Both the position numbers and the translations under genes were made by a program. From an uncultured Hyphomicrobiales bacterium (lineage in GTDB: Bacteria > Pseudomonadota > Alphaproteobacteria > Rhizobiales > Beijerinckiaceae): a stretch of 64,000 nucleotides of DNA. Positions 1 through 8,607 of the stretch are shown piece after piece. Under the pieces are notes generated by a model. That model was not told where the DNA came from and ran no database searches. It was given only the letters and a program-made list of their open reading frames with translations. The first letter of the stretch is position 1; the number at the start of each line of letters is the position of its first letter. The stretch covers positions 62,001-126,000 of the forward strand of contig CAINED010000044.1 in NCBI GenBank assembly GCA_903847605.1, given 5' to 3'.

Positions 1-1
1 T

Positions 2-58
2 TTCAGCGAGCGCGCGGTTCGCGAAAGTGAAATCGTGGCGCGCGCACTGATGGACTAA
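2..58 (+). CDS. C-terminal tail of a gene cut by the window edge (tentative)
   Basis: The second plus-strand frame is open from the first bases and ends in TAA at 56-58. It encodes a tail reading FSERAVRESEIVARALMD. The stretch is too short to assign to a family. It could be the end of a real gene upstream of the window or a chance open frame; the following hairpin at 78-100 is compatible with a gene end. Confidence 0.3.
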   Translation, partial: FSERAVRESEIVARALMD

Positions 59-70
59 TAACGCCAAAAT

Positions 71-100
71 GCGAAAACCCTCCGGGCATGACCCGGAGGG
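71..100 (-). terminator. Rho-independent terminator of the small exported protein
   Basis: A perfect 9-bp inverted repeat (78-86 with 92-100) encloses a 5-nt loop. Read on the minus strand it is followed by TTTTCGCATTTT, a T-rich tail, so it most likely ends the minus-strand gene at 171-434. It could also stop plus-strand transcription entering from the left edge. Confidence 0.7.
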
Positions 101-170
101 TTCGCGACGATCCGCAACTGCGAGGGGCGGGGGCGGGGAAGTTGCAGCCGTCGATCCTTGTCGTGTCCGC

Positions 171-434
171 TCAGTTGCAGACGCGGATGCGGCGGTAACC
201 GACGATATCGCCGTAGCCGTTGACGACCGCGCGGCGCTCGACCCAGCAGCCGCCATAGGCATAGCCCGGCGAGGCATAGGCATGGCTGGTGGCGCCAACC
301 GCGAGCGCGCCGACAGCGAGGCCGCCGAAGAACGCGGCGTTGCGGCCGAACTTCGCTTCCGCGGGAGCGGAAGAAGCGGCGAGCGTGACGCCCAGCGTGA
401 GGGCGGCGAGGGTTCCGGTAACAATCTTCTTCAT
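171..434 (-). CDS. small exported protein of unknown function
   Basis: An 87-residue protein begins MKKIVTGTLAALTLGV and has a clear signal peptide ending near SSAPAEA. The mature part is Gly/Ala/Tyr-rich and ends in a short segment with two cysteines (GGCWVERR and RIRVCN) that could form a disulfide. I chose the ATG at 434 because AGGAG lies 8 nt upstream and because the longer open frame would bury the signal peptide. Short Gly/Tyr-rich exported proteins of this kind are common in Rhizobiales, usually without known function. A terminator hairpin follows directly. Confidence 0.7.
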   Translation of the reverse strand: MKKIVTGTLAALTLGVTLAASSAPAEAKFGRNAAFFGGLAVGALAVGATSHAYASPGYAYGGCWVERRAVVNGYGDIVGYRRIRVCN

Positions 435-580
435 GGTCCTGTCTCCTGTTCGATGCGGCTGGCGAGCTGATGGGTTGGCCAGCCGTTGATGGGAGGACAT
501 TAGGAGACGTCGCGCCGGCAAGATGTGCGGGGCGGCACGCGATGATTTGGCGCTGTCGAGAAATTTTCCGGACCGATCCG

Positions 581-868
581 TCAGCCGCGCGCAGCAAGCG
601 ATACCAGCAGTCCCGTTACGGCGGCGCCGAGCAGGGCAGCCAGGAGAAAAAGGTTCATGCGCCGGCGCAGGGCTTGCGTTTCGCTGTCCTTAGCAATCTT
701 CCAGTTGATCGCGACGGCGAGAAGATTGAGCCGGCGCTCCGGCGCGCCGGGTACGTATCTTTCGGGATGCGACCGGCGGTCGATGCGAAACCCCAGCGTT
801 GTCGCCTGAAAGAGAAAATAGATGACGGTTGCGCCGAGCGCTGCGGCCGGGAGGAAGAGAAGCGTCAT
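581..868 (-). CDS. small membrane protein of unknown function
   Basis: A 95-residue protein with two hydrophobic segments (about residues 2-22 and 71-91) is separated by a basic, Arg-rich loop (RIDRRSHPERY, RRRMN). This predicts a two-helix inner membrane protein with both ends on the same side. No convincing Shine-Dalgarno sequence precedes the ATG, so the start is uncertain. I do not recognise a family. The neighbours on the same strand are the small exported protein downstream and a DUF1127 protein upstream, which say nothing about its job. Confidence 0.5.
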   Translation of the reverse strand: MTLLFLPAAALGATVIYFLFQATTLGFRIDRRSHPERYVPGAPERRLNLLAVAINWKIAKDSETQALRRRMNLFLLAALLGAAVTGLLVSLAARG

Positions 869-965
869 GGGGGGATCTTATTCGGCGTCGTCACCGTCTG
901 GAAATAGGATGCGTTCGACCGGGAGATCAAGGCGTAGCAGCCACACCTGAAACCGTGGCTGAAAA

Positions 966-1000
966 AGAGTGCGCCCGCCGGGGGAGGGTCCGGCGGGCGC
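966..1000 (-). terminator. Rho-independent terminator after the DUF1127 gene
   Basis: A perfect 11-bp GC-rich inverted repeat (971-981 with 990-1000) has an 8-nt loop. On the minus strand it is followed by ACTCTTTTTC. It lies 65 bp downstream of the DUF1127 stop codon and fits a classical intrinsic terminator. Confidence 0.8.
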
Positions 1001-1064
1001 TAGAAACGCGGCAGGTTGGAGGGAGGAGGGAGGGCCTGACGCGCTATTCCTTGAACTTGCTTCC

Positions 1065-1220
1065 TCAGATGTTGAGGCTCTGGCGGGCTACGAGATCGAT
1101 CTCTGCACGCTGTATGCCAAGATCGTTCAGTTCCCGATCCGTCAGCGACGAGAGTTCGCGAACGGCGGTGCGGTAGCGCATCCAGTTCTCGAACCACCCC
1201 GTGATCGACTTGATCGACAT
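1065..1220 (-). CDS. DUF1127 domain protein
   Basis: A 51-residue protein begins MSIKSITGWFENWM and carries the diagnostic DUF1127 tail LTDRELNDLGI followed by EIDLVAR. The family is made of short, Arg-rich proteins abundant in Rhizobiales. Some members have been linked to phosphate, carbon or RNA regulation, but no role can be given to this copy. The start is the ATG at 1220, with AAAGGA 6 nt upstream; a much longer in-frame extension exists but has no family resemblance. It is monocistronic, with a strong terminator downstream and a long leader region upstream. Confidence 0.8.
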   Translation of the reverse strand: MSIKSITGWFENWMRYRTAVRELSSLTDRELNDLGIQRAEIDLVARQSLNI

Positions 1221-1599
1221 ATCCTTTTCGCTTTCCTGAACGCGGAGACCAATATTCCGTTCCGCTCTGTTGGATCCTAGATACTTTGCTGCAGTGCAAA
1301 ATAAAAGAGGAGATTTTGCTTCGCTGATATGCGAATTTTGCATGGATAGTGCTGACTCGCTCATCGCATCCTGCCTTGGCTCGCCATTTTCGTGACTTTG
1401 ACGAAAACATGGTCGAGCTAATCGTTGGTTAACGCGCTTGTGCCGCTCAATTGTGCATTGCTGCATTGGCGAACGGCAGTTTGCCTGGCCAGATGTCCTA
1501 AATGAGACGAGACCGCGCGAAAGTGTGGCGGCGCACATGGGAATGCAGCCGTCTTTTCAGATGGTTAATGAAGCTTAACGATTGTTTTTGCGGCGTGGA
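1221..1599. other. 379-bp gene-free stretch upstream of the DUF1127 gene
   Basis: No coding region is supported here. It must contain the promoter of the minus-strand DUF1127 gene and the 3' end of the VOC transcript. The DNA is noticeably more AT-rich than its surroundings around 1290-1340. I could not place a convincing -35/-10 pair. A weak 5-bp inverted repeat near 1564-1579 (GTTAA...TTAAC) is the only other structure I see. Confidence 0.4.
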
Positions 1600-2103
1600 T
1601 CAGTCCGCGGGACGCTCCGCGCGGAAGTTACGGTCGAGGTGGCCGCGGCCTTCCAGGTCGCCTTTGTCGAAAATCCAGCGGTATCCGCCCCGGGGATTGC
1701 TCAGAATTTCCCAGCAATTGCCGTCAAAATCCCAGAACATGAAGCTGTAGGTGCCGTGTTGGGCTACGGGACGTGTGATTCGGGTCAGGCCCCAGGCTTC
1801 CGCGCTCGCCTGAACCGTGCGCCAGGCCTCGTCGACGTCGCCATCGGAATCGACGTCGAGGCCGTTGTGGTTGAGGCGGGGCATCAGGAACTCTTCCTTC
1901 GACTGGACGACCGCATAGACGTGCTCGCCGCCGAGTCGGACCATCATTGAGATCGGGCTGGTACGGACCACTTCGAGGTTGAGAAATTCCTCGTAGAACT
2001 TGCGCGTCTTCTCAAGATTGCGGCTTGCCAGCGTGCCATGAGAGATGAACTTCGGCTTGATGTCGGGCCGCACCTGCGTGGCCGCGTTGGTTTCTGCGCT
2101 CAT
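1600..2103 (-). CDS. VOC-fold (glyoxalase/extradiol dioxygenase-like) protein
   Basis: A 167-residue single-module vicinal-oxygen-chelate protein. Family features are the opening FISHGTLASRNLEKTRKFYEEF, with the first candidate metal ligand His, the central NHNGLDVD and the closing strand FMFWDFDGNCWEIL, whose Glu is the expected third ligand. VOC enzymes bind a divalent metal and act on vicinal oxygens, as in ring-cleavage dioxygenases, glyoxalases or antibiotic-resistance proteins. Which of these applies cannot be read from sequence. The start has a strong ribosome site (AAGGGAGG, 5 nt spacing). It stands alone between the cyclase and the DUF1127 gene. Confidence 0.8.
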   Translation of the reverse strand: MSAETNAATQVRPDIKPKFISHGTLASRNLEKTRKFYEEFLNLEVVRTSPISMMVRLGGEHVYAVVQSKEEFLMPRLNHNGLDVDSDGDVDEAWRTVQASAEAWGLTRITRPVAQHGTYSFMFWDFDGNCWEILSNPRGGYRWIFDKGDLEGRGHLDRNFRAERPAD

Positions 2104-2181
2104 GAATACCTCCCTTTTTCAGAAAGATTGATGGCGCTGGCGCGGTTTTGTCAACGCGGGTGGCCGTCAGTATTCGATCTG

Positions 2182-4089
2182 TCAGGCAGCTGGCCGTCTT
2201 ACGGCAATCTCGCTCTCGTCATGGACCGCATAGGCTGGCTTGTGCTTCTTGGCGGCATACATGGCGGCGTCGGCATATTTCATCGCCTGGGACGGATCGG
2301 CGGCATGATCAGGGCAGAGCGCGATGCCGATGCTTGCGCCGACATGCGCCACAGCGCCATCGATCTCGAATGGCTCGGTGAGCGCCCGGAGAAGGTTGTC
2401 CGCTACGCGGATGCTGGCGTTCGCTTCGCCCGAAGCGATGAGAATCGCGAATTCGTCGCCGCCGATGCGTGCAGCGAGGTCGCGCTTGCGTAACAGCGGC
2501 AGAATGCGTTGGGCCACGCGCGCCAGCAATTGATCGCCCGCATGATGGCCGAGGGAATCGTTGACCAGCTTGAAGCCGTCGAGATCGACGATGAGGATGC
2601 CGAAAGGTTCGCTGTCCGCCTTATCGCCCATCGCCGTCATGCGGGCATGGAAGGCGACGCGGTTCGCAAGGCCCGTCAATCTGTCCGTGAAGGCGAGTTC
2701 GGAGAGCTCATCCTCGCGCCGCGCGCTTTCGGTGACGTCGCTGAATGTTGCGAGCGTGAGGCGGCCCGTGAGTGTCTCGATGGAGCGCCGGCTGATGGCA
2801 AAATGGCGCTGCGATCCATTGGCGCCCTGCGTAAAGCGGAGATCGTCGGCGTTGCTGGCGTTATCCGCGATCATCGCCTTGAGCCCCTCGCCATCGATCT
2901 TAGCTGCCGTGAAGGCTGCATTGGCATGAAGGGGCTTGCCGGATGCATCGAACACCGCCGCCGGCGTGGCAATGACATCGGCGGCTGCGAAGATGGCCTG
3001 CGCGCCCGTGCCGATCCACTTCGCTTTAAGGCGTGCCACAAAGCGCTCGGCCCGGCTGTCCCTGTAATTCAGCATTGGCCAAAGAAGCAGAAGAGCCAGA
3101 ACAGGGGCGGTAATCGGCAGCCCGACGCCAGCGATCCGCTGCAGTTGATCGACGCCAGCTGTCCAGATGAGGCCACCTGCGACTGCGAAGCCCAGCCCGA
3201 CCATGGGCGGCAGGGCGGCCAGCATTGCCGCAGCGCCAAGCGAAAGAAGGAAGACCAGCAGGATAACCTGCGTCGTCGAGAGAATGCCAAGCTGCTGCCC
3301 GGCGGTCAGGGTTTCACTGGCCAGCGCAAGCATCTCGATGCGGCTGAGACGGCTGACGCCCGAACTCGCAAGCGTATATTGCGGCGTGGCGACTTTCAGT
3401 CCCAAAATGACATTGCGCCTGGCGAATTGGCGCGCATCGATCTTGCCGGCGACGATCTCGCCGATATCGAATTGCGGCAGCGTCGTCGGTTCGAAGGCAA
3501 AATCGATGGACAGCGGCGTCATGCGAGCGGGCTGCCCGGGCGCTTTCAGCCAGTCCACCGAAAGCGCATACCCATGGTCAGGAAGGCTCGAAACGCGCCG
3601 TACGCGGTTGTCGCCATCGAAAATGAACTGGCTCGCCACAAGTGTTGCGTGACGCGAGAATTGCGCAAGCGGCTGCAGCACCTGCGGCGTTGCTGTCGCC
3701 GAGCCGATCAGATTCACGGGAAGCGAAACACGTTGCGGACCTAGCCTGTGCAGCGCGGCTTCGAGCGCGGCATCGCCTTCACGATCCTCGGGAGCTGTCA
3801 GACCTGCGTCGACATGAATGCGCTGTGCGCCCGCGCTGTTCAGGAAATCCAGCGCGCGGGCCAATTCGCTTCGGTCGAAGGGAAACTTGCCGTGCCGGCG
3901 GATGGCATTCTCGTCGACATAGACGAGTTGCACCGCGCCGGTCGGCTGCTTCGGCGACGCGTGGCGCAAATGATCGGCGAAGATGGCTTCCGCTTTGGCG
4001 ATCGGCCCCAGATTCGCAATCGCGACCGCCAGAAGGGACGCCGAAACGCAGAGCGCGGGGATGCGAACGGAAGTGCCCTTGCGCTTCAT
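2182..4089 (-). CDS. CHASE2-PAS-like-GGDEF diguanylate cyclase
   Basis: A predicted 635-residue membrane sensor that makes cyclic di-GMP from two GTP. An N-terminal helix (about residues 10-30) is followed by a CHASE2-type extracytoplasmic domain (QLVYVDENAI, FPFDRSELARAL, GLTAPEDREGD). Next come about three transmembrane helices and a PAS-like module (ATPAAVFDASGKPLHANAAF). The GGDEF domain has an intact catalytic GGDEF near residues 543-547 and an RxxD product-inhibition site (RKRD) five residues before it, so the enzyme should be active and feedback-inhibited. I chose the ATG at 4089 because the longer open frame overlaps the pilin gene and is low-complexity. The Flp-like pilin gene ends 37 bp upstream on the same strand, so the two are probably co-transcribed. 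Confidence 0.85.
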   Translation of the reverse strand: MKRKGTSVRIPALCVSASLLAVAIANLGPIAKAEAIFADHLRHASPKQPTGAVQLVYVDENAIRRHGKFPFDRSELARALDFLNSAGAQRIHVDAGLTAPEDREGDAALEAALHRLGPQRVSLPVNLIGSATATPQVLQPLAQFSRHATLVASQFIFDGDNRVRRVSSLPDHGYALSVDWLKAPGQPARMTPLSIDFAFEPTTLPQFDIGEIVAGKIDARQFARRNVILGLKVATPQYTLASSGVSRLSRIEMLALASETLTAGQQLGILSTTQVILLVFLLSLGAAAMLAALPPMVGLGFAVAGGLIWTAGVDQLQRIAGVGLPITAPVLALLLLWPMLNYRDSRAERFVARLKAKWIGTGAQAIFAAADVIATPAAVFDASGKPLHANAAFTAAKIDGEGLKAMIADNASNADDLRFTQGANGSQRHFAISRRSIETLTGRLTLATFSDVTESARREDELSELAFTDRLTGLANRVAFHARMTAMGDKADSEPFGILIVDLDGFKLVNDSLGHHAGDQLLARVAQRILPLLRKRDLAARIGGDEFAILIASGEANASIRVADNLLRALTEPFEIDGAVAHVGASIGIALCPDHAADPSQAMKYADAAMYAAKKHKPAYAVHDESEIAVRRPAA

Positions 4090-4126
4090 CTTTCCCGCTG
4101 CCCTTTCCGTGGCAATCGCACCTGGC

Positions 4127-4477
4127 TTATTGGGGAATGGGATAGACCTCTGGTTCCGGCGCCATGGGCGCAGGAGGCAAACCTTCCACGGGAGAAGTGG
4201 AATCGGGCGGGGCCGATCCGGCCGCGTTCGGCGCGCTCGGTGCCGTGCCGGGCACTGCGGCTGCCGGTATCGAACCCGTTGGCATCGAGTCCGCAATCGC
4301 CGCGAAGGTCTGCGAGACCTTCCAGCCGGCCGCGCCGATGGCGGGAATGATGGCGATGGCGACAATTGCGGCCAGAATGCCGTATTCGCTGGAACTTGCG
4401 CCGCTTGTGTCGCGCCCGAAGGCGCAGACGCGGACAAAAGCATTTTGGAAACGGGAACTTGAACCAGTCAGTATCAT
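4127..4477 (-). CDS. Flp/Fap-type pilin-like protein with a proline-rich tail
   Basis: This 116-residue protein has a type IVb prepilin signature: a short basic leader, then DTSG followed by ASSSEYGILAAIVAIAII. Cleavage after Gly26 would give a mature protein with the conserved Glu at position +5 and an N-terminal hydrophobic helix, as in Flp pilins. Flp pilins are usually about 55-65 residues. Here an extra Pro/Ala-rich region of about 50 residues (for example PAAAVPGTAPSAP) follows the helix, so it may be a pseudopilin or a modified surface protein. No prepilin peptidase or tad genes are in the window. The start lacks an obvious ribosome site. It sits 37 bp upstream of the GGDEF gene. Confidence 0.7.
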   Translation of the reverse strand: MILTGSSSRFQNAFVRVCAFGRDTSGASSSEYGILAAIVAIAIIPAIGAAGWKVSQTFAAIADSMPTGSIPAAAVPGTAPSAPNAAGSAPPDSTSPVEGLPPAPMAPEPEVYPIPQ

Positions 4478-4644
4478 GAACGCTTTTTAGGAAAGATTGC
4501 TTGCAATTTCGTTACGCCAACGTGCTTAAGCCCTGAGCGATCAGACATTTCTCCCTGCCGGAAGCGCTGCGACCATGCCCATTGCGCTTGGCGGCGTGGC
4601 TGTTAACTTCGACCACAGCGAAAACGAAACACAGCGGAGGGAAC

Positions 4645-5625
4645 ATGTTCACGCGCCGCGATCTCTTGCGCGCGGGGGCGCTCGCAAGCGCCGCTCCATT
4701 GTCGATCGGTCCCCTTCGCGCCCAGGCCGATTACCCCTCCGGCCCCATCAAGGCGATCGCCATGTTCGCACCCGGCACGGGCGCAGATGCGAAGGTTCGG
4801 TTCTACGCCCATAAACTCGGAGAGAAGACCGGCAAATCGGTGATCGTGGAAAACCGGATCGGCGCGATGGGTAACATCGCGACGGAAACCGTTGTCCGCT
4901 CCAAACCTGACGGGTACACGATCTACATAGCGCCCGGCTCCTCGATGCTCGCTGCCGCGCCGCAGCTCTTCAAGAAACTGAGCTACGATCCAGTCAACGA
5001 TTTCGAGCACATCACGACGCTGAACTATTCGGCATTCGCACTTTGTGTCGCGGCGAACGCGCCATTCGAGACTGTAGGGCAACTCGCCGCACACCTCAAG
5101 CAGAAGGGGCAGGAAGCCTTTTATGCCTCGAGTGCGCCGCCCAGCGTCGTGGCTGCCGAAATCTTCAAGCAGAAGTTCGGCCTTTCAACGACGGAAGTAA
5201 AATACCGGACACAGCAGAACCTCTATTCCGACATGTTCGAGGGCCGCATCGCCTTCACCTGGCTCGATTTCATCTCGGTCGCAGCCCATCGCAAGGCCGG
5301 TCGTTTGCGTTTGCTGTGCATGGCGTGCGCGGACCGCCTGAAGAGCGCTCCCGATATTCCCGGCGCTAAAGAAGCGGGCATCGACGATCTCAATATCCGC
5401 AACTGGTGGTCGGTCCATGTTCCCGCGAAGACGCCGAAAGCCGTTTGCGACAGGCTGGAAGCGCTCTTCAACGAAATCGCAGTCGAGCCGGATACGCTCA
5501 AATGGCTGGAGATCAACGGCTCCGACCCCATGCCCGGCAATTCGAAGATGCTGAGGGAACTGCTGATCCGGGAAACACAGGACTGGGCGGGCTATGCCAA
5601 GCTCGCCAAACTCGAGGCATCCTGA
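4645..5625 (+). CDS. Bug/TctC-family periplasmic substrate-binding protein
   Basis: A 326-residue receptor of the tripartite tricarboxylate transporter (TctC/Bug) family, which captures carboxylated compounds in the periplasm. It starts MFTRRDLLRAGALASAAP, a Tat-like leader with twin Arg. The mature part has the Bug motifs AMFAPGTGADAKVRFYA, VENRIGAMGNIATE and SKPDGYTIYIAP. The start at 4645 is set by GGAGGGAAC just upstream; the longer frame has no ribosome site. A close paralog begins 43 bp downstream, followed by two alpha/beta hydrolases, suggesting one uptake-and-hydrolysis operon. No TctA/TctB partner lies beside it. The substrate is unknown. Confidence 0.9.
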   Translation: MFTRRDLLRAGALASAAPLSIGPLRAQADYPSGPIKAIAMFAPGTGADAKVRFYAHKLGEKTGKSVIVENRIGAMGNIATETVVRSKPDGYTIYIAPGSSMLAAAPQLFKKLSYDPVNDFEHITTLNYSAFALCVAANAPFETVGQLAAHLKQKGQEAFYASSAPPSVVAAEIFKQKFGLSTTEVKYRTQQNLYSDMFEGRIAFTWLDFISVAAHRKAGRLRLLCMACADRLKSAPDIPGAKEAGIDDLNIRNWWSVHVPAKTPKAVCDRLEALFNEIAVEPDTLKWLEINGSDPMPGNSKMLRELLIRETQDWAGYAKLAKLEAS

Positions 5626-5668
5626 AGTTCAAGAAGATCAACAATCAACATCGAAAGGGAGAAACAAC

Positions 5669-6649
5669 ATGATCACGAGACGCAATCTGCTCGCCGGCAG
5701 CGCGGGCCTTCTGGCGGCTCCGGCCATCATTCCGGCGTCCGCGCTGGCGCAGAGCGACTATCCTTCGGGACAGGTCAAATTCTATTCGATGTTCCCGCCC
5801 GGCGCGGGCGCGGATACGAAAATCAGGTTCTTCGCCGCGCGCTTTGCGGCAAAGACAGGTGCGACGACCGTCGTCGAGAGCCGCCCCGGCGCCTTCGGCA
5901 ATATCGCGACGGAAGCTTCGGCACGCTCGAAACCCGACGGACACACGATCTATATCTGTCCTTCGAGTTCGATGCTTGTGGCCAACCGCTATCTCTTCAA
6001 GAAACTCAATTTCGATCCGATCAACGACTTCGAACATATCACGACGCTGCACATCTTCGCCTTTGCGCTGATTGTGAAGCCGGACCGCTTCAAGACCTTG
6101 CAGGAGCTGACGGCGCATCTGAAGCAGCAGGGCGACAAGGCGAGTTACGGCACGCTGGCGGCGCCCGGCTTCGTCGCATCGGAAATCTACAAATCGAAGT
6201 TCGGTCTGAAGACCGTCGTCGTGAACTACAAGGATCAGGGGCCGCTGATGAACGATCTCTTGGCAGGCACGATCGACTTCACCTTCATCGATCCGATCAC
6301 GGTGGCCGGTCCGCTGCGCGACGGCAGACTGAAAGGTCTGTGCATGGCGTCTGCCGAACCGCTCGAAAACGTGCCGGGCATTCCCGGCGCCCGCGAGGCC
6401 GGCATTCCCGATTTGAACATTCGCAATTTCTGGTCCGTGCATGTGCCGGCCAAGACGCCGAAAGCCATCTGCGGCAGACTCGAGACAGTCTTCAACGAGA
6501 TCGCCGTCGAGCCGGAAACGCTGAAGTTCAACAAGGACACGGGTGCGGATTTGCTCAAGGGCAATTCGAAAATGCTGCGCGAGCTGCTCGAAACCGAAAC
6601 CCGCAACTGGGCGCATTATGTGAAGATCGCCAATATCCAGCCGATGTAG
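5669..6649 (+). CDS. Bug/TctC-family periplasmic substrate-binding protein (paralog of the preceding gene)
   Basis: This 326-residue paralog of the upstream gene has the same length and the same motifs (MFPPGAGADTKIRFFA, VESRPGAFGNIATE, SKPDGHTIYICP). The leader MITRRNLLAGSAGLLAAP is a Tat-type signal ending ASALAQ. The ATG at 5669 has AAGGGAG 9 nt upstream. Tandem copies suggest duplication followed by specialisation for related ligands. It is followed by the hydrolase pair on the same strand. The family binds organic acids and related small molecules; the ligand here is not predictable. Confidence 0.9.
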   Translation: MITRRNLLAGSAGLLAAPAIIPASALAQSDYPSGQVKFYSMFPPGAGADTKIRFFAARFAAKTGATTVVESRPGAFGNIATEASARSKPDGHTIYICPSSSMLVANRYLFKKLNFDPINDFEHITTLHIFAFALIVKPDRFKTLQELTAHLKQQGDKASYGTLAAPGFVASEIYKSKFGLKTVVVNYKDQGPLMNDLLAGTIDFTFIDPITVAGPLRDGRLKGLCMASAEPLENVPGIPGAREAGIPDLNIRNFWSVHVPAKTPKAICGRLETVFNEIAVEPETLKFNKDTGADLLKGNSKMLRELLETETRNWAHYVKIANIQPM

Positions 6650-6726
6650 GCATTATCTAGCAAGCAACCAACGGCGCGGCAGCCGCAGGCTTGCCGCGCG
6701 CCACAACGAAAGATGGACTCTCATCA

Positions 6727-7623
6727 ATGTTTCTCGAAGAACTTGAACCCAGATGGATCGACGTCGATGGCGTTCGCACACGGTATTTCGAGGCCGGAGA
6801 CGGCCCCTGTCTCGTCTTCATTCACGGCGGACAGGTCGGCGATCATGCCGGGGGTGAAAGTGCACAAGACTGGGATCTGAACTTTACGGAGCTGTCGCGC
6901 CGGTTCCGCGTGATCGCCATCGACAGACTTGGGCAGGGACATACCGAACTTCCCCTCCGCGATGAATATTACACGATGGCGGCATCGGTGAAACACGCCG
7001 CGGCGCTGTTGAAAAAACTGGAGCGTGGGCCGTATCATCTCGTCGGGCATTCACGTGGCGGCTATGTCGCTTCGCGCATCGCGCTGGACTATCCTTGGCT
7101 GGTGGAAAGCTGCATCGTCGTCGATAGCGCCAGCGCTGCGCCGGGGGAGGGGCGGAACGACATCGTCTTCGCCTGCAACCCCCATCCGAGGCACTCGCTT
7201 GAGTCTTCCCGCTACGTCTACGAGAATTATTCCTATTCGAAATCGGCGGCCACCGATGACTGGCTGGCGATGAAACAGAAGATCGCCGACTTGCCCAAGA
7301 ACCACAAGGCGACGAGCAAGATGCTCGACGAAGGGCAGCTCGCCTCCCGCTTCCTGCCGAATCTCGTCGACGATCGCGACGAGATGTTTCGCATGATCGA
7401 GAGCGATGGTTTCAGGCGTCCCGTGCTGTTGATCTGGGGCTACAACGACCCCACCGCGCCGCTTTCCATGGGCCTGCGCTACTATCACATGATGCAGAAA
7501 ATGCAGCCTCGAACGCAGATGCATATTTTCAATCAGGCCGGGCATTTCAGCTTTCGCGAACGCGCCGAGGAGTTCAATCGCGTCGTCGCCGGCTTTGTGA
7601 CGGGGGTGGCCCATGGCGAGTGA
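6727..7623 (+). CDS. alpha/beta-fold hydrolase
   Basis: A predicted 298-residue hydrolase. The nucleophile elbow GHSRGG places Ser109 as nucleophile. The acid is probably the Asp in LIWGYNDPTAP, and the catalytic His lies in NQAGHFSFRE. The oxyanion region is FIHGGQVGD. Related enzymes cleave C-C bonds of ring-fission products or hydrolyse esters and lactones. The chosen ATG at 6727 starts the family-like segment MFLEELEPRW; an in-frame TTG at 6691 is an alternative. The gene overlaps the next hydrolase gene by 11 bp, so translation is coupled. The context with two Bug receptors points to catabolism of an imported ester or ring-fission intermediate, which is inference. Confidence 0.85.
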   Translation: MFLEELEPRWIDVDGVRTRYFEAGDGPCLVFIHGGQVGDHAGGESAQDWDLNFTELSRRFRVIAIDRLGQGHTELPLRDEYYTMAASVKHAAALLKKLERGPYHLVGHSRGGYVASRIALDYPWLVESCIVVDSASAAPGEGRNDIVFACNPHPRHSLESSRYVYENYSYSKSAATDDWLAMKQKIADLPKNHKATSKMLDEGQLASRFLPNLVDDRDEMFRMIESDGFRRPVLLIWGYNDPTAPLSMGLRYYHMMQKMQPRTQMHIFNQAGHFSFRERAEEFNRVVAGFVTGVAHGE

Positions 7624-8542
7624 GATCACCAACTACCGGCCCGTCTCTCTCGATATGGGTGAAGAGAAATGGCTGGATGTCGATGGCATCCGCACGCGCT
7701 ATTTCGACAAGGGTGAGGGCGAGCGCATCGTTTTCATCCATGGCGTGCAGATGGGCACGACCGATGGCTCCAGCAACGCGCGTTCCTGGGAGCTAAACTT
7801 CTCCGTTCTGTCGCAGGCGCATAATTGTATTTCGCTCGACCGGCTGGGGCAGGGCTATACGGACAATCCCAGGAGCGACGACGATTACACCATGCACGCC
7901 AGCGTGCAGCACGTCATCCGCTTCCTCGATTTGCTGGGTAAGAAGCCCTATCATCTCGTCGGTCATTCGCGCGGCGGCTATATCGTCACGCGCATCACGA
8001 TGGAGCGGCCCGATCTCGTCAGCAGTACGACCTGCGTGTCTTCAGGCACGCTGTCGCCGGGCGTGACGCGCACGCATGTGATGGTGCGCAATCGGCCGCA
8101 GCCGGAATGGACGCGCGAATCCATCCGCTGGTATCTCGAACGCTATTCCTACAATCCCTCCATCGTCACCGAAGAATGGATCGACGAAAGCCTGAAAATC
8201 GGATTGTTGCCGAAGAGCCGGTTCGCAGCTTCACGCATGTATGAGGGCGGCCTCCAAAAAAAGCAGTTTGCGCCAAAGCTGCTGGAACAGCGCACGCAAG
8301 TGCACCGCTGGCTGATTGAGCACGGCATGCCTTGCCCGACGCTCGTCGTCTGGGGCTATCAGGATCCCGGGGCTGACTTCGAGGCCGGACAGCAACTCAT
8401 CGAACTTTTCATGAAACACCAGCGCGATACGGAAGTGCGGATATTCAACCGCTCCGGCCATTTCGTTTATCGCGAACATCCGGCGGCCTTCAATCGGCTT
8501 CTGGATGGATGGGTTCGCGCGAGGAGCAGGCCACTGAGTTAG
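7613..8542 (+). CDS. alpha/beta-fold hydrolase (paralog of the preceding gene)
   Basis: A 309-residue paralog of the upstream hydrolase that shares WLDVDGIRTRYF, LDRLGQGYT and the nucleophile elbow GHSRGG (Ser119). The probable Asp is in VVWGYQDPGAD and the His in NRSGHFVYRE. The start overlaps the end of the preceding gene by 11 bp in a different frame. Two adjacent, diverged copies suggest related steps or substrates, or a heteromer. The gene converges on the reductase gene at 8608. Confidence 0.85.
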   Translation: MASEITNYRPVSLDMGEEKWLDVDGIRTRYFDKGEGERIVFIHGVQMGTTDGSSNARSWELNFSVLSQAHNCISLDRLGQGYTDNPRSDDDYTMHASVQHVIRFLDLLGKKPYHLVGHSRGGYIVTRITMERPDLVSSTTCVSSGTLSPGVTRTHVMVRNRPQPEWTRESIRWYLERYSYNPSIVTEEWIDESLKIGLLPKSRFAASRMYEGGLQKKQFAPKLLEQRTQVHRWLIEHGMPCPTLVVWGYQDPGADFEAGQQLIELFMKHQRDTEVRIFNRSGHFVYREHPAAFNRLLDGWVRARSRPLS

Positions 8543-8607
8543 ACTCCGAGGCGAGCGAATAGTGTCTGTACCGCTACCGAGGCTTTGCCCGAAATGGACA
8601 GCGGAAT

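Noticed and set aside
2509-3744. A long plus-strand open frame opposite the GGDEF gene
   Set aside because: It is the antisense of a gene with clear CHASE2 and GGDEF motifs, and the translation has no recognisable domain.
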